Below, piece by piece: positions 44,432-53,641 of a DNA stretch of 64,000 nucleotides. The stretch comes from Halobacteriales archaeon QS_1_68_20 (GTDB lineage Archaea > Halobacteriota > Halobacteria > Halobacteriales > PXRE01): assembly GCA_003021085.1 (NCBI GenBank), contig PXRE01000015.1, forward strand, positions 1-64,000, in the 5' to 3' direction. The first letter of the stretch is position 1. Every line of letters starts with the position of its first letter. Position numbers and translations under genes: made by a program. The notes under the pieces are model-generated. The model saw only the letters and a program-made list of their open reading frames with translations, was not told where the DNA came from and did not search any database.

Positions 44432-45172
44432 ATGGATTATCGTATCGACGAGATCGACAAGCGCATCCTCTACTATCTGGCGCAGGACGCTCGGAACACG
44501 GCGGCACCGAAGATCGCCGACGAGGTGCAGGTGACCGCCGCGACGATTCGAAATCGCATCCGTCAGCTCGAGGAGCAGGGCATCCTCCAGGGCTACCACG
44601 CCGACATCGACTATGAACGCATCGAGGGGTACGTCACGTACCAGTTCAACTGCACGGCCCCGATCCCCGAACGTGATCGCCTGGCGCAGGCGGCCTTCGA
44701 GGTCTCCGGGGTCGTGTCGGTCCGGGAACTGATGACCGGCCACGCGAACCTGGCAATCAAAGTGGTCGGCGCGGACACCAACGACGTCAGCCGGATCGCC
44801 AGCGAGTTGTCGGATCTCGGGCTGGAGATCGACGACGAGAGCGTCGTCGAGGGGGAATACCACCACCCGTATCACCCGTTCGGGCCGGAAGACGTACCGA
44901 GGGGGCCATCGCTGGCAGACTTCATGAGCCTGGCAGGCGGAGCGGAAGTCGTCGAATTCACCGTCTCCGATGGGGCCGAAATCGCGGAAAAGACGATCGA
45001 GACGGCCGTCGAAGAGGGGCTGTTGGCCGACGAGGTGCTGGTGGTCGGCATCGAGCGGGACGGGGACGTCCTCACGCCGAAAGGAGAGACTGAGATCCGG
45101 CCCGGCGACGTCATCTCGCTGTTCTCGAAGGAACCACTGGAGAAAGACGCCATGGAGGTATTCGGGACCTGA
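44432..45172 (+). CDS. Lrp/AsnC HTH fused to RCK_C (TrkA-C) domain
   Basis: 246 residues. N-terminal AsnC winged helix (about 1-50): MDYRIDEIDKRILYYLAQDA, ADEVQVTAATIRNRIRQLEE. A RAM-like middle (about 60-140; VTYQFNCTAPIPERDRLAQA, SGVVSVRELMTGHANLAIKV). C-terminal RCK_C (about 165-246): AEVVEFTVSDGAEIAEKTIE, EGLLADEVLVVGIERDGDVL, EIRPGDVISLFSKE, homologous to the trkA C-domain. So a DNA-binding protein that can sense the ligand that gates TrkA. An in-frame ATG at 44408 is possible. Divergent from the trkA operon, its probable target. Confidence 0.88.
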   Translation: MDYRIDEIDKRILYYLAQDARNTAAPKIADEVQVTAATIRNRIRQLEEQGILQGYHADIDYERIEGYVTYQFNCTAPIPERDRLAQAAFEVSGVVSVRELMTGHANLAIKVVGADTNDVSRIASELSDLGLEIDDESVVEGEYHHPYHPFGPEDVPRGPSLADFMSLAGGAEVVEFTVSDGAEIAEKTIETAVEEGLLADEVLVVGIERDGDVLTPKGETEIRPGDVISLFSKEPLEKDAMEVFGT

Positions 45173-45216
45173 TTCGAGTTTCATGATGTATTTTGCGCAG
45201 CCCCCGACAGAGAACT

Positions 45217-45339
45217 ATGAAGTGTGAACGGTGTATGGCGGACACGTCCGTCGAACGGTACGACGTAGACGGGTTTACCGGCTGGCTCTGTGAGGAGTGC
45301 GTCGACGTATGGGATCGGGTGCAAACGGACGACCCCTAA
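45217..45339 (+). CDS. 40-residue zinc-ribbon microprotein
   Basis: MKCERCMADTSVERYDVDGF, then TGWLCEECVDVWDRVQTDDP. Two CxxC pairs (C3/C6 and C25/C28) are the layout of the tiny zinc-finger proteins that are common in haloarchaea. ATG 45217, stop TAA 45337-45339. It follows the Lrp-RCK_C gene on the same strand by 44 bases. Role unknown. Confidence 0.7.
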   Translation: MKCERCMADTSVERYDVDGFTGWLCEECVDVWDRVQTDDP

Positions 45340-45417
45340 CGTGGCCCGCTCCGATCCAGACGCGACGGACGGCTCGGAGCCGAGACGCGATTGACGTTGA
45401 CCCCACGGGAGCGTCCG

Positions 45418-45765
45418 TCACCGCAGGAAGTCGAAGTTCGGTTCGTCCTCCAGCCACCCGCCCTCCGGGTCCCCTTCTTCGCCCTCCTCGAACCGGACGA
45501 AGTTGAGGTAGAACACCCGGCCGCACCCGTCTTCCCAGTCGTCAGCATCTGCGATGCAGACCATCTCCACGCCGTCGGCGTCGCCGGACTCCGTCCGGCT
45601 GTCAGAGGTGCGTCGCACCTCGCTGTCCTCGAAGTCCTCGGTCGTCCCGGCGTACTGCCACCCCGGAAGCGGTTCCTCAGTGACCGACTTGTCCCGCAGG
45701 TAGGCGTCCCGCTCCAGGCTCGTCAGCGCGCCGCAGTACGGGCAGTGGTAGGTGACCTCGACCAC
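45418..45765 (-). CDS. Zinc-ribbon hypothetical protein
   Basis: 115 residues. The N-terminus has a CPYCG knuckle (VEVTYHCPYCGALTSLERDA), and a second pair is formed by EMVCIADADDWEDGCGRVFY (Cys68 and Cys80 region). The C-terminal tail is acidic (FEEGEEGDPEGGWLEDEPNF). A rubredoxin-like or zinc-binding fold is likely. A fragment of this gene is repeated at 42443-42640. Family name not recognised. Confidence 0.65.
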   Translation of the reverse strand: MVEVTYHCPYCGALTSLERDAYLRDKSVTEEPLPGWQYAGTTEDFEDSEVRRTSDSRTESGDADGVEMVCIADADDWEDGCGRVFYLNFVRFEEGEEGDPEGGWLEDEPNFDFLR

Positions 45766-45819
45766 GGCGGCGCTACGCGGAGCGGGAAGTTGAGGGCTAC
45801 GCCCCGCCGCGAGCGCCGG

Positions 45820-46658
45820 TCAGTCCGCCCGGCGGGCGAACCACCGCGCGAGGCCCGCCAGCGCGAGCCGGTGCGCGACGACGCCGACGGCCAGGTAGAG
45901 CGGCCATGCCGGGTCGCCGGCCGCGCCGGCGACGAACTGGACCGGTTCCGGGACGATTGCGACGACGACGGCCGGCCCGAGGACGACCAGGTTGGCGCGT
46001 TTGCTGAGCGCGATGCCCTCGATGGTGTTCGCGGCGAGCGTGCCGACTCCGAGCGGATGGCCGGCCCGCCGAACGCGGCGACCGTTGCCGTCCCGACCAG
46101 GACCAGCACCGGCTGGACGGGCAGGAGGTGCAGCAACGGCGACTGCAGGAGGCCGACGTAGCCGAACAGCGGCAGGAACAGGACCGACCCCCAGCCGACG
46201 GCACCGAGGAAGTACTCGTTGACGGAGTCGAACCGGGCGACGGAGACGAACCCGACGAGGACGAACAGCGACGCGCCGAGCGCGACGCCGACGATCAGGA
46301 CGGGGAGGTTCGTCGCGCCGTGGCCGAGGACGGCGACCATCGTCGAGGCGGCGACCGCCAGGAGGGACAGCGACAGCACCTTCGAGGCGAGGTACCCGCG
46401 GTCGCCCAGCGGCGAGGTCACCAGCGCGTCCAGCACGCCCTCGCCACGCTCGAACAGCACCATCGCGGCGACGAAGTAGAACCCCAGCACGGTCGGGTCG
46501 GTGACGACCAGCAGCACCGCGGCGTCGGTCCGCAGTCCGGACGGGGCCGCCCGCAGGCCCAGGACGGACACCGCCGTGAGGACCGCGTACACCGCGTAGA
46601 AGCCGAAGCGGACCCGCAGGCGCACGTCCCAGGCCAGCATCGACCGGAGCGCGCTCAC
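45820..46658 (-). pseudogene. ABC-2 type permease, frameshifted
   Basis: Frame one: MSALRSMLAWDVRLRVRFGF, GFYFVAAMVLFERGEGVLDA, VGWGSVLFLPLFGYVGLLQS and further helices to about residue 200. Then an indel near 46050 shifts the rest: LGVGTLAANTIEGIALSKRA, NLVVLGPAVVVAIVPEPVQF and WPLYLAVGVVAHRLALAGLA, ARWFARRAD to TGA 45820. The combined protein, about 279 residues with six helices, is a drug-export-type permease of the fluoroquinolone-exporter group. Its ATPase gene next to it is also broken, so the whole exporter is dead. Confidence 0.8.
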
Positions 46659-46683
46659 GGACGATCCTCCGGATGGGTTTCGA

Positions 46684-47320
46684 TCACGTCAGTCCCTCCC
46701 CGGTCACCGCGACGAACACCCCCTCCAGGGTCGCCTCGCCGGTGTGGATGGTCTCGACCCGGCCGCGCCCGAGCAGGTCCCGGAACGCCTCGTCGTCGCC
46801 CAGGTCCGCCAGCGAGAACGTCCGGGCGTCGAGCGTGCCGTCGACGCGGTACTCGACGCGGACCGTCGGTTCGCCGTGTTCGAGTTTCAGGGCGCGGGGC
46901 GCGTCCACGACCGGCAGGCGCCCGTCGACGAGGAACGCGACGCGGTCGCAGAGCCGGTCGGCCACGGTCATGTCGTGGGTGGTGAGAAACACCGTCGTCC
47001 CTGCCTCGCGCACGTCTTCGACGACCCCCTCGACGGTCCGGGCGTTGCCAGGGTCGATGCCGCCGGTCGGTTCGTCGAGGAAGACCGGTTCGGGGTCGTG
47101 GACCAGCGCCCGCACGAAGTTCAGGCGCATCGCCATCCCTTTGGCGTATGCGCCGACCCCGCGGTCGGCCGCGTCCGCCAGGCCGACCCGATCTAGCAGT
47201 TCGAGGGGGTCGCGCTCGGCGCCGCCGTACAGCGAGGCGAACAGTCGAGGTTCTCCAGGCCGGTCAACTTCCGGTAGTGGTTCGGCGTCTCGGCGGAGAC
47301 GCCGATGCGCTCGCGGACAG
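46684..47320 (-). pseudogene. ABC transporter ATPase, N-terminus deleted
   Basis: The C-terminal two thirds are intact: signature/Walker B region KGMAMRLNFVRALVHDPEPV, FLDEPTGGIDPGNARTVEGV, switch His VFLTTHDMTVADRLCD, and the C-terminal regulatory part to the stop at 46684. Upstream, a one-base loss near 47235 breaks LLDRVGLADAADRGVGAYA from AVRERIGVSAETPNHYRKLT, and the first ~70 residues with Walker A are absent: the similarity stops at about 47320 and unrelated plus-strand coding begins. Paired with the broken permease at 45820. Confidence 0.8.
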
Positions 47321-47858
47321 CCCCTGGCAGATCGCCGGTACCGACGGCCACGTCGTCGACCTCGCCGGGCGCGTGCTCGTCACCTCGGCGGGGCTGCTCT
47401 CCGAGGTGGAACTGGAAGTGACCATCGAGCGGGGCGACGGCGAGGTCGTCTCCGAGGTCTTCAGGTACGAGGTGGACCCCGTCGACGAGGGCGCGCTGGA
47501 GCGCCCCGACTGGACCGAAGCGGCCCCGCACGTCACGGCCTCGTACGGGGAGAACGACACCGCGCTGGTGCTCACCCACCGCGGCGGCGCCGCCATCCCC
47601 GAGGGGACCGAACTGCGGCTGGTCGCCGACGGCGAGGTCCTCGGAACCGCGACCGTGCCCGAGCGGATCGAACCCGGCCAGCGGCTCTACGCCGTGGTCG
47701 CCGTCACCAACTCCAGCCGGACCCTCCACCTCCAGGCGGGCGAACGGCCGTCCGTCGACGAACACAAGCTGTCGCTGCAGAAGTACGACGGCGTCGTCGC
47801 TGTCGGCGACGGCGAAGGCGAGGGCAGCGAGTTCGAGGCCGCCACCCCCGTAAGGTAG
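47310..47858 (+). pseudogene. 5'-truncated protein remnant fused to ABC remnant
   Basis: Opposite-strand coding resumes at the exact edge of the ABC remnant: LADSPWQIAGTDGHVVDLAG, VTSAGLLSEVELEVTIERGD, DTALVLTHRGGAAIPEGTEL, RLYAVVAVTNSSRTLHLQAG to a stop at 47858. No start codon with family character lies upstream, so its N-terminus was lost with the ABC Walker A at one deletion point. The beta-rich pattern with THRGGAAIPEGTEL resembles haloarchaeal pilin- or flagellin-like exported proteins, but this is weak. Confidence 0.55.
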
Positions 47859-48098
47859 GTCCTCGATCTGCTCGCGGACCGCCGGGTCGCCTCCTCGATG
47901 GCTCCGAGTTCGTCCGCGTACTCGTCGGAATCTCGACTTCGACGTGCTTCGTCGGTGGGTCACGCCCACGACTCGAACACGCCGGACCCGTCCGGACGAC
48001 GGTGTACCCGGAAACGGCGTGAGCGGGCGTCGCAGGGCGTGGTCAGGCGGGTGAACCGTCCCGGAAAGCCTTTGGCCGACTCGTTGCACTGTCGTAGT

Positions 48099-48950
48099 AT
48101 GATCGACGAGACCATCGAGGAGATCCGGGAGATGCAGACCCACTCCTCGTCGGCGGTGGCGATCAAGGCCGCCCGGGCGCTGGGTGAACTGGCCGACCGG
48201 GAGTTCGCCACCGTCGAGGAGTTCCGCCGGTCGCTCGACCGGAACGCCTCGGCGCTCCGGCGGGCCAACCCCTCCCACGCCTCGCTCCAGAACGCAACCC
48301 ACGAGGTGGTCGACGCCGTGGAGGCGGCCGACCCCGACACCGTCGAGGGGGCCCAGTCGGCGACCCGCGAGGCCATCGAGGACGTGGTCGACCGGATCGA
48401 ACACGGCAAGCGCCGGGCGGCCGAGCGGGCCGCCGAGCGACTGGACGACGGCGCGACCCTCCTGACCCACGACTACTCCTCGACGGTGCTGGAGGCCATC
48501 GACGTCGCCGTCGCGGACGGCAAGCGGTTCACCGTCTACGTCTCCGAGGCCCGGCCGCGGTACCTGGGCCGCAAGACCGCGCGGACACTGGCGTCCTACG
48601 ACCCCGTCGACGTCAACCTGATCGTCGACAGCGCCTGGGGGACGGTCCTGCCGCGCGTGGACGAGGTGTACGTCGGCATGGATTCTATCGTCGACGGCAC
48701 CCTCTACAACCGCGTCGGCACGTTCCCGCTGGCCGCCACCGCCGAGGAGGTGGGCGTGCCCGTTTACGTCGTCGGGTCGGAGGCGAAGGTGATCGATGGG
48801 GGGTTCGTCTTCGAGAACGACTTCCGCTCACCTAGCGAGGTGATGCGCGAACCCGCCGAGGGCTTCGAGATCGAGAACCCCGCCTACGACGCCACGCCGA
48901 CGGGCCTGCTGGCGGCCGCGATCACCGACCAGGGCGTCAAGGAGTTCTAG
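48099..48950 (+). CDS. eIF-2B alpha/beta/delta-like protein (isomerase type)
   Basis: 283 residues of the eIF2B-related family, which in archaea includes ribose-1,5-bisphosphate isomerase of the nucleotide degradation pathway. Seen: ETIEEIREMQTHSSSAVAIK, THEVVDAVEAADPDTVEGAQ, DGATLLTHDYSSTVLEAIDV, VYVSEARPRYLGRKTARTLA (SEaRP motif), DSAWGTVLPRVDEVYVGMDS, NRVGTFPLAATAEEVGVPVY. The GAD/NKIGT-like motif NRVGTFPLA is present. The usual catalytic Cys/Asp pair of true sugar isomerases is not obvious, so a non-isomerase regulator is possible. Confidence 0.85.
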   Translation: MIDETIEEIREMQTHSSSAVAIKAARALGELADREFATVEEFRRSLDRNASALRRANPSHASLQNATHEVVDAVEAADPDTVEGAQSATREAIEDVVDRIEHGKRRAAERAAERLDDGATLLTHDYSSTVLEAIDVAVADGKRFTVYVSEARPRYLGRKTARTLASYDPVDVNLIVDSAWGTVLPRVDEVYVGMDSIVDGTLYNRVGTFPLAATAEEVGVPVYVVGSEAKVIDGGFVFENDFRSPSEVMREPAEGFEIENPAYDATPTGLLAAAITDQGVKEF

Positions 48951-49012
48951 GCTCGCGACGAGTCCGTCGCGGCCGTTGAGCCGACGGTCACCTACGGACG
49001 GGCGATGAACCG

Positions 49013-49398
49013 GTGGTCGACGTGATCGTCAACGTCTTCGAGTTCCGGGACGACTACGCCTTCAGTCACTACTTCGACGGGGGCGAGGTGTTCCGGGAAA
49101 TCAGCGACTACTACCTGGACGAGGAGTACCGCTTCGAGGTCCGACCGAGGACTTCGAGGCGGTCCGGGAGACGCTGGCCGACCACGGCTACGACGTCCAG
49201 GTGATCGAGGACCCATCGCCGTTCACGGTCGTCGTCGAGCAGTACGAACCCTACGCCGACTTCTTGCGGCCCTCGGTCGCCCACTGGACTCGCCGGGGCC
49301 ACGAGTTCGTCCTCGTGCCGGACGAGGCGGCCGTGGAGGAAGCCGTCCGCGAGGGCGCGACGCCCATGACGGAGACGGACCTCGCCGCAGGCGTGTGA
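49013..49398 (+). pseudogene. Frameshifted haloarchaeal hypothetical protein
   Basis: Frame one from GTG 49013: VDVIVNVFEFRDDYAFSHYF and GGEVFREISDYYLDEEYRFE, ending near 49140. Next frame: DFEAVRETLADHGYDVQVIE, DPSPFTVVVEQYEPYADFLR, SVAHWTRRGHEFVLVPDEAA, TPMTETDLAAGV to TGA 49398. A single indel about 49140 would restore a 128-residue protein. No recognised family. A short overlap with a separate ATG at 49201 cannot make the whole protein. Confidence 0.65.
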
Positions 49399-49421
49399 TC
49401 CGGTCCGTGGAGGACCGGTCC

Positions 49422-50267
49422 CTAGCAGTCGTTGGCCTTCACCCAGTCGGCCGTGTACCGGGCCGCCTTCGCCGTACAGGACGACGGTCGCGGCGTCCAC
49501 CCGTCCCTGTTCTTGCTGCTCGAACACGAAGGGCCCTTCTCGTAGGCGTCCCCGGCGTAGGACATCGGCGTCGCCAGATTCAGTCCCTCTATCTCCACGA
49601 TCGTCGACAGCGTGTGCGACGGCGGACTGTGGTCGGTGTCGGTCATCTCGCGGACCTTCGGGACGTCGTCGTCGATGAGCAGGTGGAGGAACTCGTGGAC
49701 GCCGGCGATCTCCATGTTGCCGGACTGCAGGTGGGTCATCGCCAGCGGGACGTCCCGCTCGGTGCTGATCTCGTCCGCGCGGTTCGGGTCGTAGAGGCTC
49801 GGACGGTCGCCGCCGTGGTCCGAACACTGGGGGTCCCCGTCGTTCCACTCGACCTCGTTCCACCGGCTCTTGCTCCCCTCGTTGTACGTCACCCACAAGC
49901 CAGCCTCGTCCTCGTACTTGCTACCCAGTTGTGCGTCGCGGGCGTCACCGATGTCCTCGACGCCCGCGGTGCTCGACGCCGCCCAGACCTTGGCACCGTC
50001 GAGTTGTCCGTACGTGTTGACGAGGTGGTCCAACGTCGTCTTCAGGACCTTGTACATGTCCCTGACGTCAGAATCACCGACGGAGTCCTCGCCGAGGACC
50101 GCGGCGTCGACGCTGTACCAGTCGTCGCCGAACGGATCTCCGATGGTGTCGTACTCCAGTTGCGTGAACTCGACGGCGCTGGCCGTCCCGCTGAACAGCG
50201 TCGCTCCACCGACGGTGTACGTCGTCGCCTTCAGTAGCTTTCGACGGTTCGGACGCGGTGGTTTCAT
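49422..50267 (-). CDS. Tat-exported HExxH protein
   Basis: 281 residues. Twin-arginine signal PPRPNRRKLLKATTYTVGGA followed by SGTASA cleavage. In the mature protein a zinc motif HEFLHLLIDDD lies at about residue 195 (IAGVHEFLHLL), followed by TDHSPPSHTLSTI and then ATPMSYAGDAY, whose Met could act as the Met-turn of metzincin-like proteases. Cysteine pairs (CSDHGG; CSSSKNRDG; CTAKA; NDC) may form disulfides. Start ATG 50267, promoter-like TATAATTCC just upstream. A protease role is inferred from the motif only. Confidence 0.7.
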   Translation of the reverse strand: MKPPRPNRRKLLKATTYTVGGATLFSGTASAVEFTQLEYDTIGDPFGDDWYSVDAAVLGEDSVGDSDVRDMYKVLKTTLDHLVNTYGQLDGAKVWAASSTAGVEDIGDARDAQLGSKYEDEAGLWVTYNEGSKSRWNEVEWNDGDPQCSDHGGDRPSLYDPNRADEISTERDVPLAMTHLQSGNMEIAGVHEFLHLLIDDDVPKVREMTDTDHSPPSHTLSTIVEIEGLNLATPMSYAGDAYEKGPSCSSSKNRDGWTPRPSSCTAKAARYTADWVKANDC

Positions 50268-50471
50268 GTACAAATCACCAGGTGGAATTATAGCTTTGAC
50301 GCTAGAAAAATATTTTCGTAACCTCAGAAATAATATTAATTCCTGGATTTGATCAACGAGCCGACGTATCGAGCAGTTCCGGTCTTACAGCCGTCTACGG
50401 GGATCGCCGCAACCGGAAGAGGCGTAATAGCGCCGGTCGGTCGCCGGTCGAAAGTTCGTCCGGCGTGACCG

Positions 50472-52154
50472 TTACACCGACGCGGCGGGCTTGTGCTCGC
50501 CGAAAACCTCGCGCATGGCGTCGCAGATCTCACCGACGGTGGCGTAGGCCTTGACGGCGCGAACGATGGGCGGCATGACGTTGTCGTCGCCCCTGCAGGC
50601 GTCCCGGAGCGCGGCCAGGGCGGCCTCGACCTCCTCCTCGTCGCGGTCGGCTTTCGTCGCTTCGAGTTGCTCGATCTGGCGGCGCTGGTCCTCCTCGGTG
50701 ACCTCCTCGATGTCGACGTCCTGCTCGCCGTCGGTGGTGAACTCGTTGACGCCGACGACGATGCGGTCGCCGTCCTCGATCTCCTGCTGGCGCTCGTAGG
50801 CGACGTCCTGGATCTGGCGCTGGACCCACTGCTCTTCGATGGCCTTGCCCATCCCGCCGCGGTCGTCGACTTCGTCGATGATCTCGAAGGCCTCCTCCTC
50901 CAGGGAGTCGGTGAGGCTCTCGACGTAGTAACTGCCCGCCAGCGGGTCGATGGTGTCGGCGGCGCCGGACTCGTGGGCGAGGATCTGCTGGGTCCGGAGG
51001 GCGGTCCGGACCGACTGCTCGGTCGGGATCGAGAGGGCCTCGTCCTTGCCGTTAGTGTGGAGGCTCTGGGTCCCACCTAGCACGGCCGCGAGCGCCTGGT
51101 AGGCCACCCGGACGACGTTGTTCTCGATCTGCTGGGCGGTCAGGGTGGACCCCGCGGTCTGGGTGTGGAACTTCAGTTGCTTGCTCTTGGGATTCTCGGC
51201 GTCGAACCGCTCGTCCATGATCTTCGCCCACATCCGGCGGGCGGCGCGGAACTTGGCGACCTCCTCCAGGATGTTGTTGTGAGCGTTGAAGAAAAAGGAG
51301 AGCTGGGGGGCGAACTCGTCGACGTCCAGACCGGCGTCGATCGCCGCCTGGACGTACTCGATGCCGTCCGCCAGGGTGAACGCGGTCTCCTGGGCCGCGG
51401 TGGCGCCGGCCTCGCGGATGTGGTACCCCGAGATGGAGATGGTGTTGAACTTCGGGGTCTCCGCCGCGCAGAACTCGAAGATGTCCGTGACGATCCGCAT
51501 CGACGGCTCCGGCGGGTAGATGTAGGTGTTGCGCGCGATGTACTCCTTCAGGACGTCGTTCTGGATGGTGCCGCGCAACTCCTCGCGCGGGACGCCCTGT
51601 TTGTCACCGACGGCGATGTACATCGCCAGTAACACGGAGGCGGGCGCGTTGATGGTCATGCTGGTGCTAACCTCGTCCAGCGGGATGCCGTCGAACACGC
51701 GCTCGTAGTCCGCCAGCGTGTCGATGGCGACCCCCGCCTTCCCGACTTCGCCGGCCGCCATCGCGTCGTCGGAGTCGTACCCCATCTGGGTCGGCAGGTC
51801 GAACGCCATCGAGAGGCCGGTCTGGCCCTGGTCCAGCAGGTAGTGGAACCGCTCGTTGGTCTCCTCGGCGGTGCCCATGCCGGCGTACTGCCGCATCGTC
51901 CAGGGGCGCCCGCGGTGCATCGTCGAATAGACGCCGCGGGTGTACGGTTCCTCGCCCGGGAAACCCAGGTCTTCGGTGTAGTCGAGGTCCGCGACGTCCG
52001 CGGGGGTGTACAGCGGTTTGACCTCTTGGCCGCCGGTGTCGGTCTCGAAGGTCTCCTTGCGCTCGCCGAACCGCTCCACCGTCGGCCCGTAGGTCTCCTC
52101 CTCCCACCCCTCGCGGGCCTCGCGGATGTCGTCGAGCTGCTCGGGGTCGAACAT
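50472..52154 (-). CDS. mcmA1: Methylmalonyl-CoA mutase, catalytic large chain
   Basis: 560 residues, the size of the archaeal separate large subunit without the B12-binding part. It interconverts methylmalonyl- and succinyl-CoA with a partner B12 subunit coded elsewhere. Landmarks: [140 protein letters not shown]. All TIM-barrel residues near substrate are present. Single gene with a broad intergenic gap on both sides. Confidence 0.95.
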   Translation of the reverse strand: MFDPEQLDDIREAREGWEEETYGPTVERFGERKETFETDTGGQEVKPLYTPADVADLDYTEDLGFPGEEPYTRGVYSTMHRGRPWTMRQYAGMGTAEETNERFHYLLDQGQTGLSMAFDLPTQMGYDSDDAMAAGEVGKAGVAIDTLADYERVFDGIPLDEVSTSMTINAPASVLLAMYIAVGDKQGVPREELRGTIQNDVLKEYIARNTYIYPPEPSMRIVTDIFEFCAAETPKFNTISISGYHIREAGATAAQETAFTLADGIEYVQAAIDAGLDVDEFAPQLSFFFNAHNNILEEVAKFRAARRMWAKIMDERFDAENPKSKQLKFHTQTAGSTLTAQQIENNVVRVAYQALAAVLGGTQSLHTNGKDEALSIPTEQSVRTALRTQQILAHESGAADTIDPLAGSYYVESLTDSLEEEAFEIIDEVDDRGGMGKAIEEQWVQRQIQDVAYERQQEIEDGDRIVVGVNEFTTDGEQDVDIEEVTEEDQRRQIEQLEATKADRDEEEVEAALAALRDACRGDDNVMPPIVRAVKAYATVGEICDAMREVFGEHKPAASV

Positions 52155-52200
52155 TACCCGACAGTCGGACCGGCGCGGCCTTAACCGTTGGCGAATCCGG

Positions 52201-52515
52201 TCAGATCGGATCGTCCGGGTCGTGGGTCCCCGCCATCCGCTCTGCCTCTGTGGCGTACTGCTCGCGGGTCGCGTCGTCGTCGACCCGGCCGAGGTCGCCG
52301 GGGTCGACCTCGACGGCCGCGGTCGCCGGGCCGGGTGACGTGAAGCTCGTCAGCGCCCGCTCCTTGGGGTGGTAGAACTCGCCGTCGGGCGTCGCGTAGA
52401 TCGGGATGATGATGTTCTGTTCGTCGTCGCTGTAGGTGCGTTCGACCAGCCACACCTGGGTCGGTTCCGTCGGCGCACCGGGCGGCGCCTCTTCGGACTC
52501 TGGATCGGTTGCCAT
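52201..52515 (-). CDS. Acidic hypothetical protein
   Basis: 104 residues: [20 protein letters not shown], then [40 protein letters not shown] and an acidic C-terminus with [20 protein letters not shown]. Compact beta hairpin with an acidic tail; no metal, membrane or signal feature. It is 46 bases from mcmA1 on the same strand and could be in its operon. No family recognised; small haloarchaeal proteins with VWLVERTY starts are common near CoA-mutase genes in memory only, so this is unproven. Confidence 0.6.
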   Translation of the reverse strand: MATDPESEEAPPGAPTEPTQVWLVERTYSDDEQNIIIPIYATPDGEFYHPKERALTSFTSPGPATAAVEVDPGDLGRVDDDATREQYATEAERMAGTHDPDDPI

Positions 52516-52576
52516 GGCCCCGATTCGGTCGTCGCGGCCTTCGAGGTCCGGACGGCCCGGCCCGGGAGCGTACGAG

Positions 52577-52756
52577 CGGTGGTGGCCAGCACGTCCGAAC
52601 TCGGAGGTGGCCGGCACAGCCGCCAGGGCGAAGGTAGCCGGCATCACCGCACTCGAAGGTAGCCGGCATCACCGCACTCGAAGGTAGCCGGCACCGCCGC
52701 CCTGGGAGTGGTGACCGGCACCACCGAACTCGAAGGTAGCCGGCACACCCGCTAGG
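52577..52756. repeat. 25-bp tandem array, about seven units
   Basis: Units such as GAAGGTAGCCGGCATCACCG plus CACTC occur at 52630-52654 and 52655-52679 in identical form, followed by a variant at 52680 (GAAGGTAGCCGGCACCGCCG), 52705 and 52732; degenerate units lie before 52630 (GGAGGTGGCCGGCACAGCCG). At 52759 the array meets GGGACTGAAAGGGGCCGG, the same head as at 3541. No spacer of unique sequence between units, so not a CRISPR. Confidence 0.7.
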
Positions 52757-52834
52757 GTGGGACTGAAAGGGGCCGGGCGCTCGACCCCGCCCGGACGACG
52801 TAAGCACCACAGGAGCGACTGAGCGGAGCGTCCG

Positions 52835-53425
52835 TCACCGCCGCCCCGTATCGTACTTGTAGGTCGCGCTGTCGGGATCGATGCCGAAGTCCTCGGCGCG
52901 CTCGTCGACGGCGGGGTCCTCGTCGCCCGCCGGCGCGGCGTCCTTGAACCGCCGGCGGAGCCGCGGCGGCATCTCGAAGTCCCCGACGCCGATGGCCATG
53001 GGGACGGCTTCCGGCGCGATGGATTCGCGTTTGGCGCGCAGGCGCTCGCGGAGTTCGGCCGGCAGGGCGTCCACGTCGATGGGGTCGAAGCCGAACTGGA
53101 CGAGGTACTCCGGCCGGTCGGTCAGCGAGTAGACGGTGTCGAAGTCCTCGTCGCCGGCCTCGGCCAGCAGTCGCTCGACGACGTGGGCGCCGACGCCCTG
53201 CCCACGCCAGGGCCCGAGGACGCCGACGCTGGTGAGTTCGCAGTGCGTGGGTTCGCCGTCGACCTTGTGGACGCGGAAGCGTCCGAACCCCGCCCTGTCG
53301 CCGGTCTCCTCGTCGACGGCGACGACGTAGTCCCGGGACCGGAAGGCGGTGTCGTCGAGGCCCATCTCCTCGATGTGGTCGAGCAACCAGACCTCGTCTC
53401 TGTTTCTCGCGTCCCGGACGTACAT
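52835..53425 (-). CDS. GNAT family N-acetyltransferase, extended C-terminus
   Basis: 196 residues. Acetyl-CoA fold at about 1-140: MYVRDARNRDEVWLLDHIEE, AGFGRFRVHKVDGEPTHCEL, TSVGVLGPWRGQGVGAHVVE (RGQGVG pyrophosphate loop), ERLLAEAGDEDFDTVYSLTD. The last 55 residues (FEMPPRLRRRFKDAAPAGDE, AVDERAEDFGIDPDSATYKY) are a basic-acidic tail typical of haloarchaeal N-acetyltransferase proteins with a ribosomal or regulatory role. Substrate unknown. The plus-strand repeat array lies 80 bases away. Confidence 0.85.
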   Translation of the reverse strand: MYVRDARNRDEVWLLDHIEEMGLDDTAFRSRDYVVAVDEETGDRAGFGRFRVHKVDGEPTHCELTSVGVLGPWRGQGVGAHVVERLLAEAGDEDFDTVYSLTDRPEYLVQFGFDPIDVDALPAELRERLRAKRESIAPEAVPMAIGVGDFEMPPRLRRRFKDAAPAGDEDPAVDERAEDFGIDPDSATYKYDTGRR

Positions 53426-53641
53426 GCGCGGAGATACTTCCCGCGGCAGTAAAAGCGTTTGCTGGGGGTCTCGGCGGCGTTCTGGGTCCGCCCGGCGGTT
53501 CTGGCTCGTCCGGCGCAGACGCCCGAACTAGACCTCTGGCTTCGTTTAAACCCGGTGCGTGAACCGGTTTAGCGAGACGTACCGATTGGTATTGTGCTGG
53601 TAGTGGGCGAGTTCGTTGTTCACTGAACGTTCGCTACCGGT

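Noticed and set aside
52577-52756. Possible CRISPR array
   Set aside because: Units are contiguous 25-mers with no unique spacers, and no cas genes are nearby.
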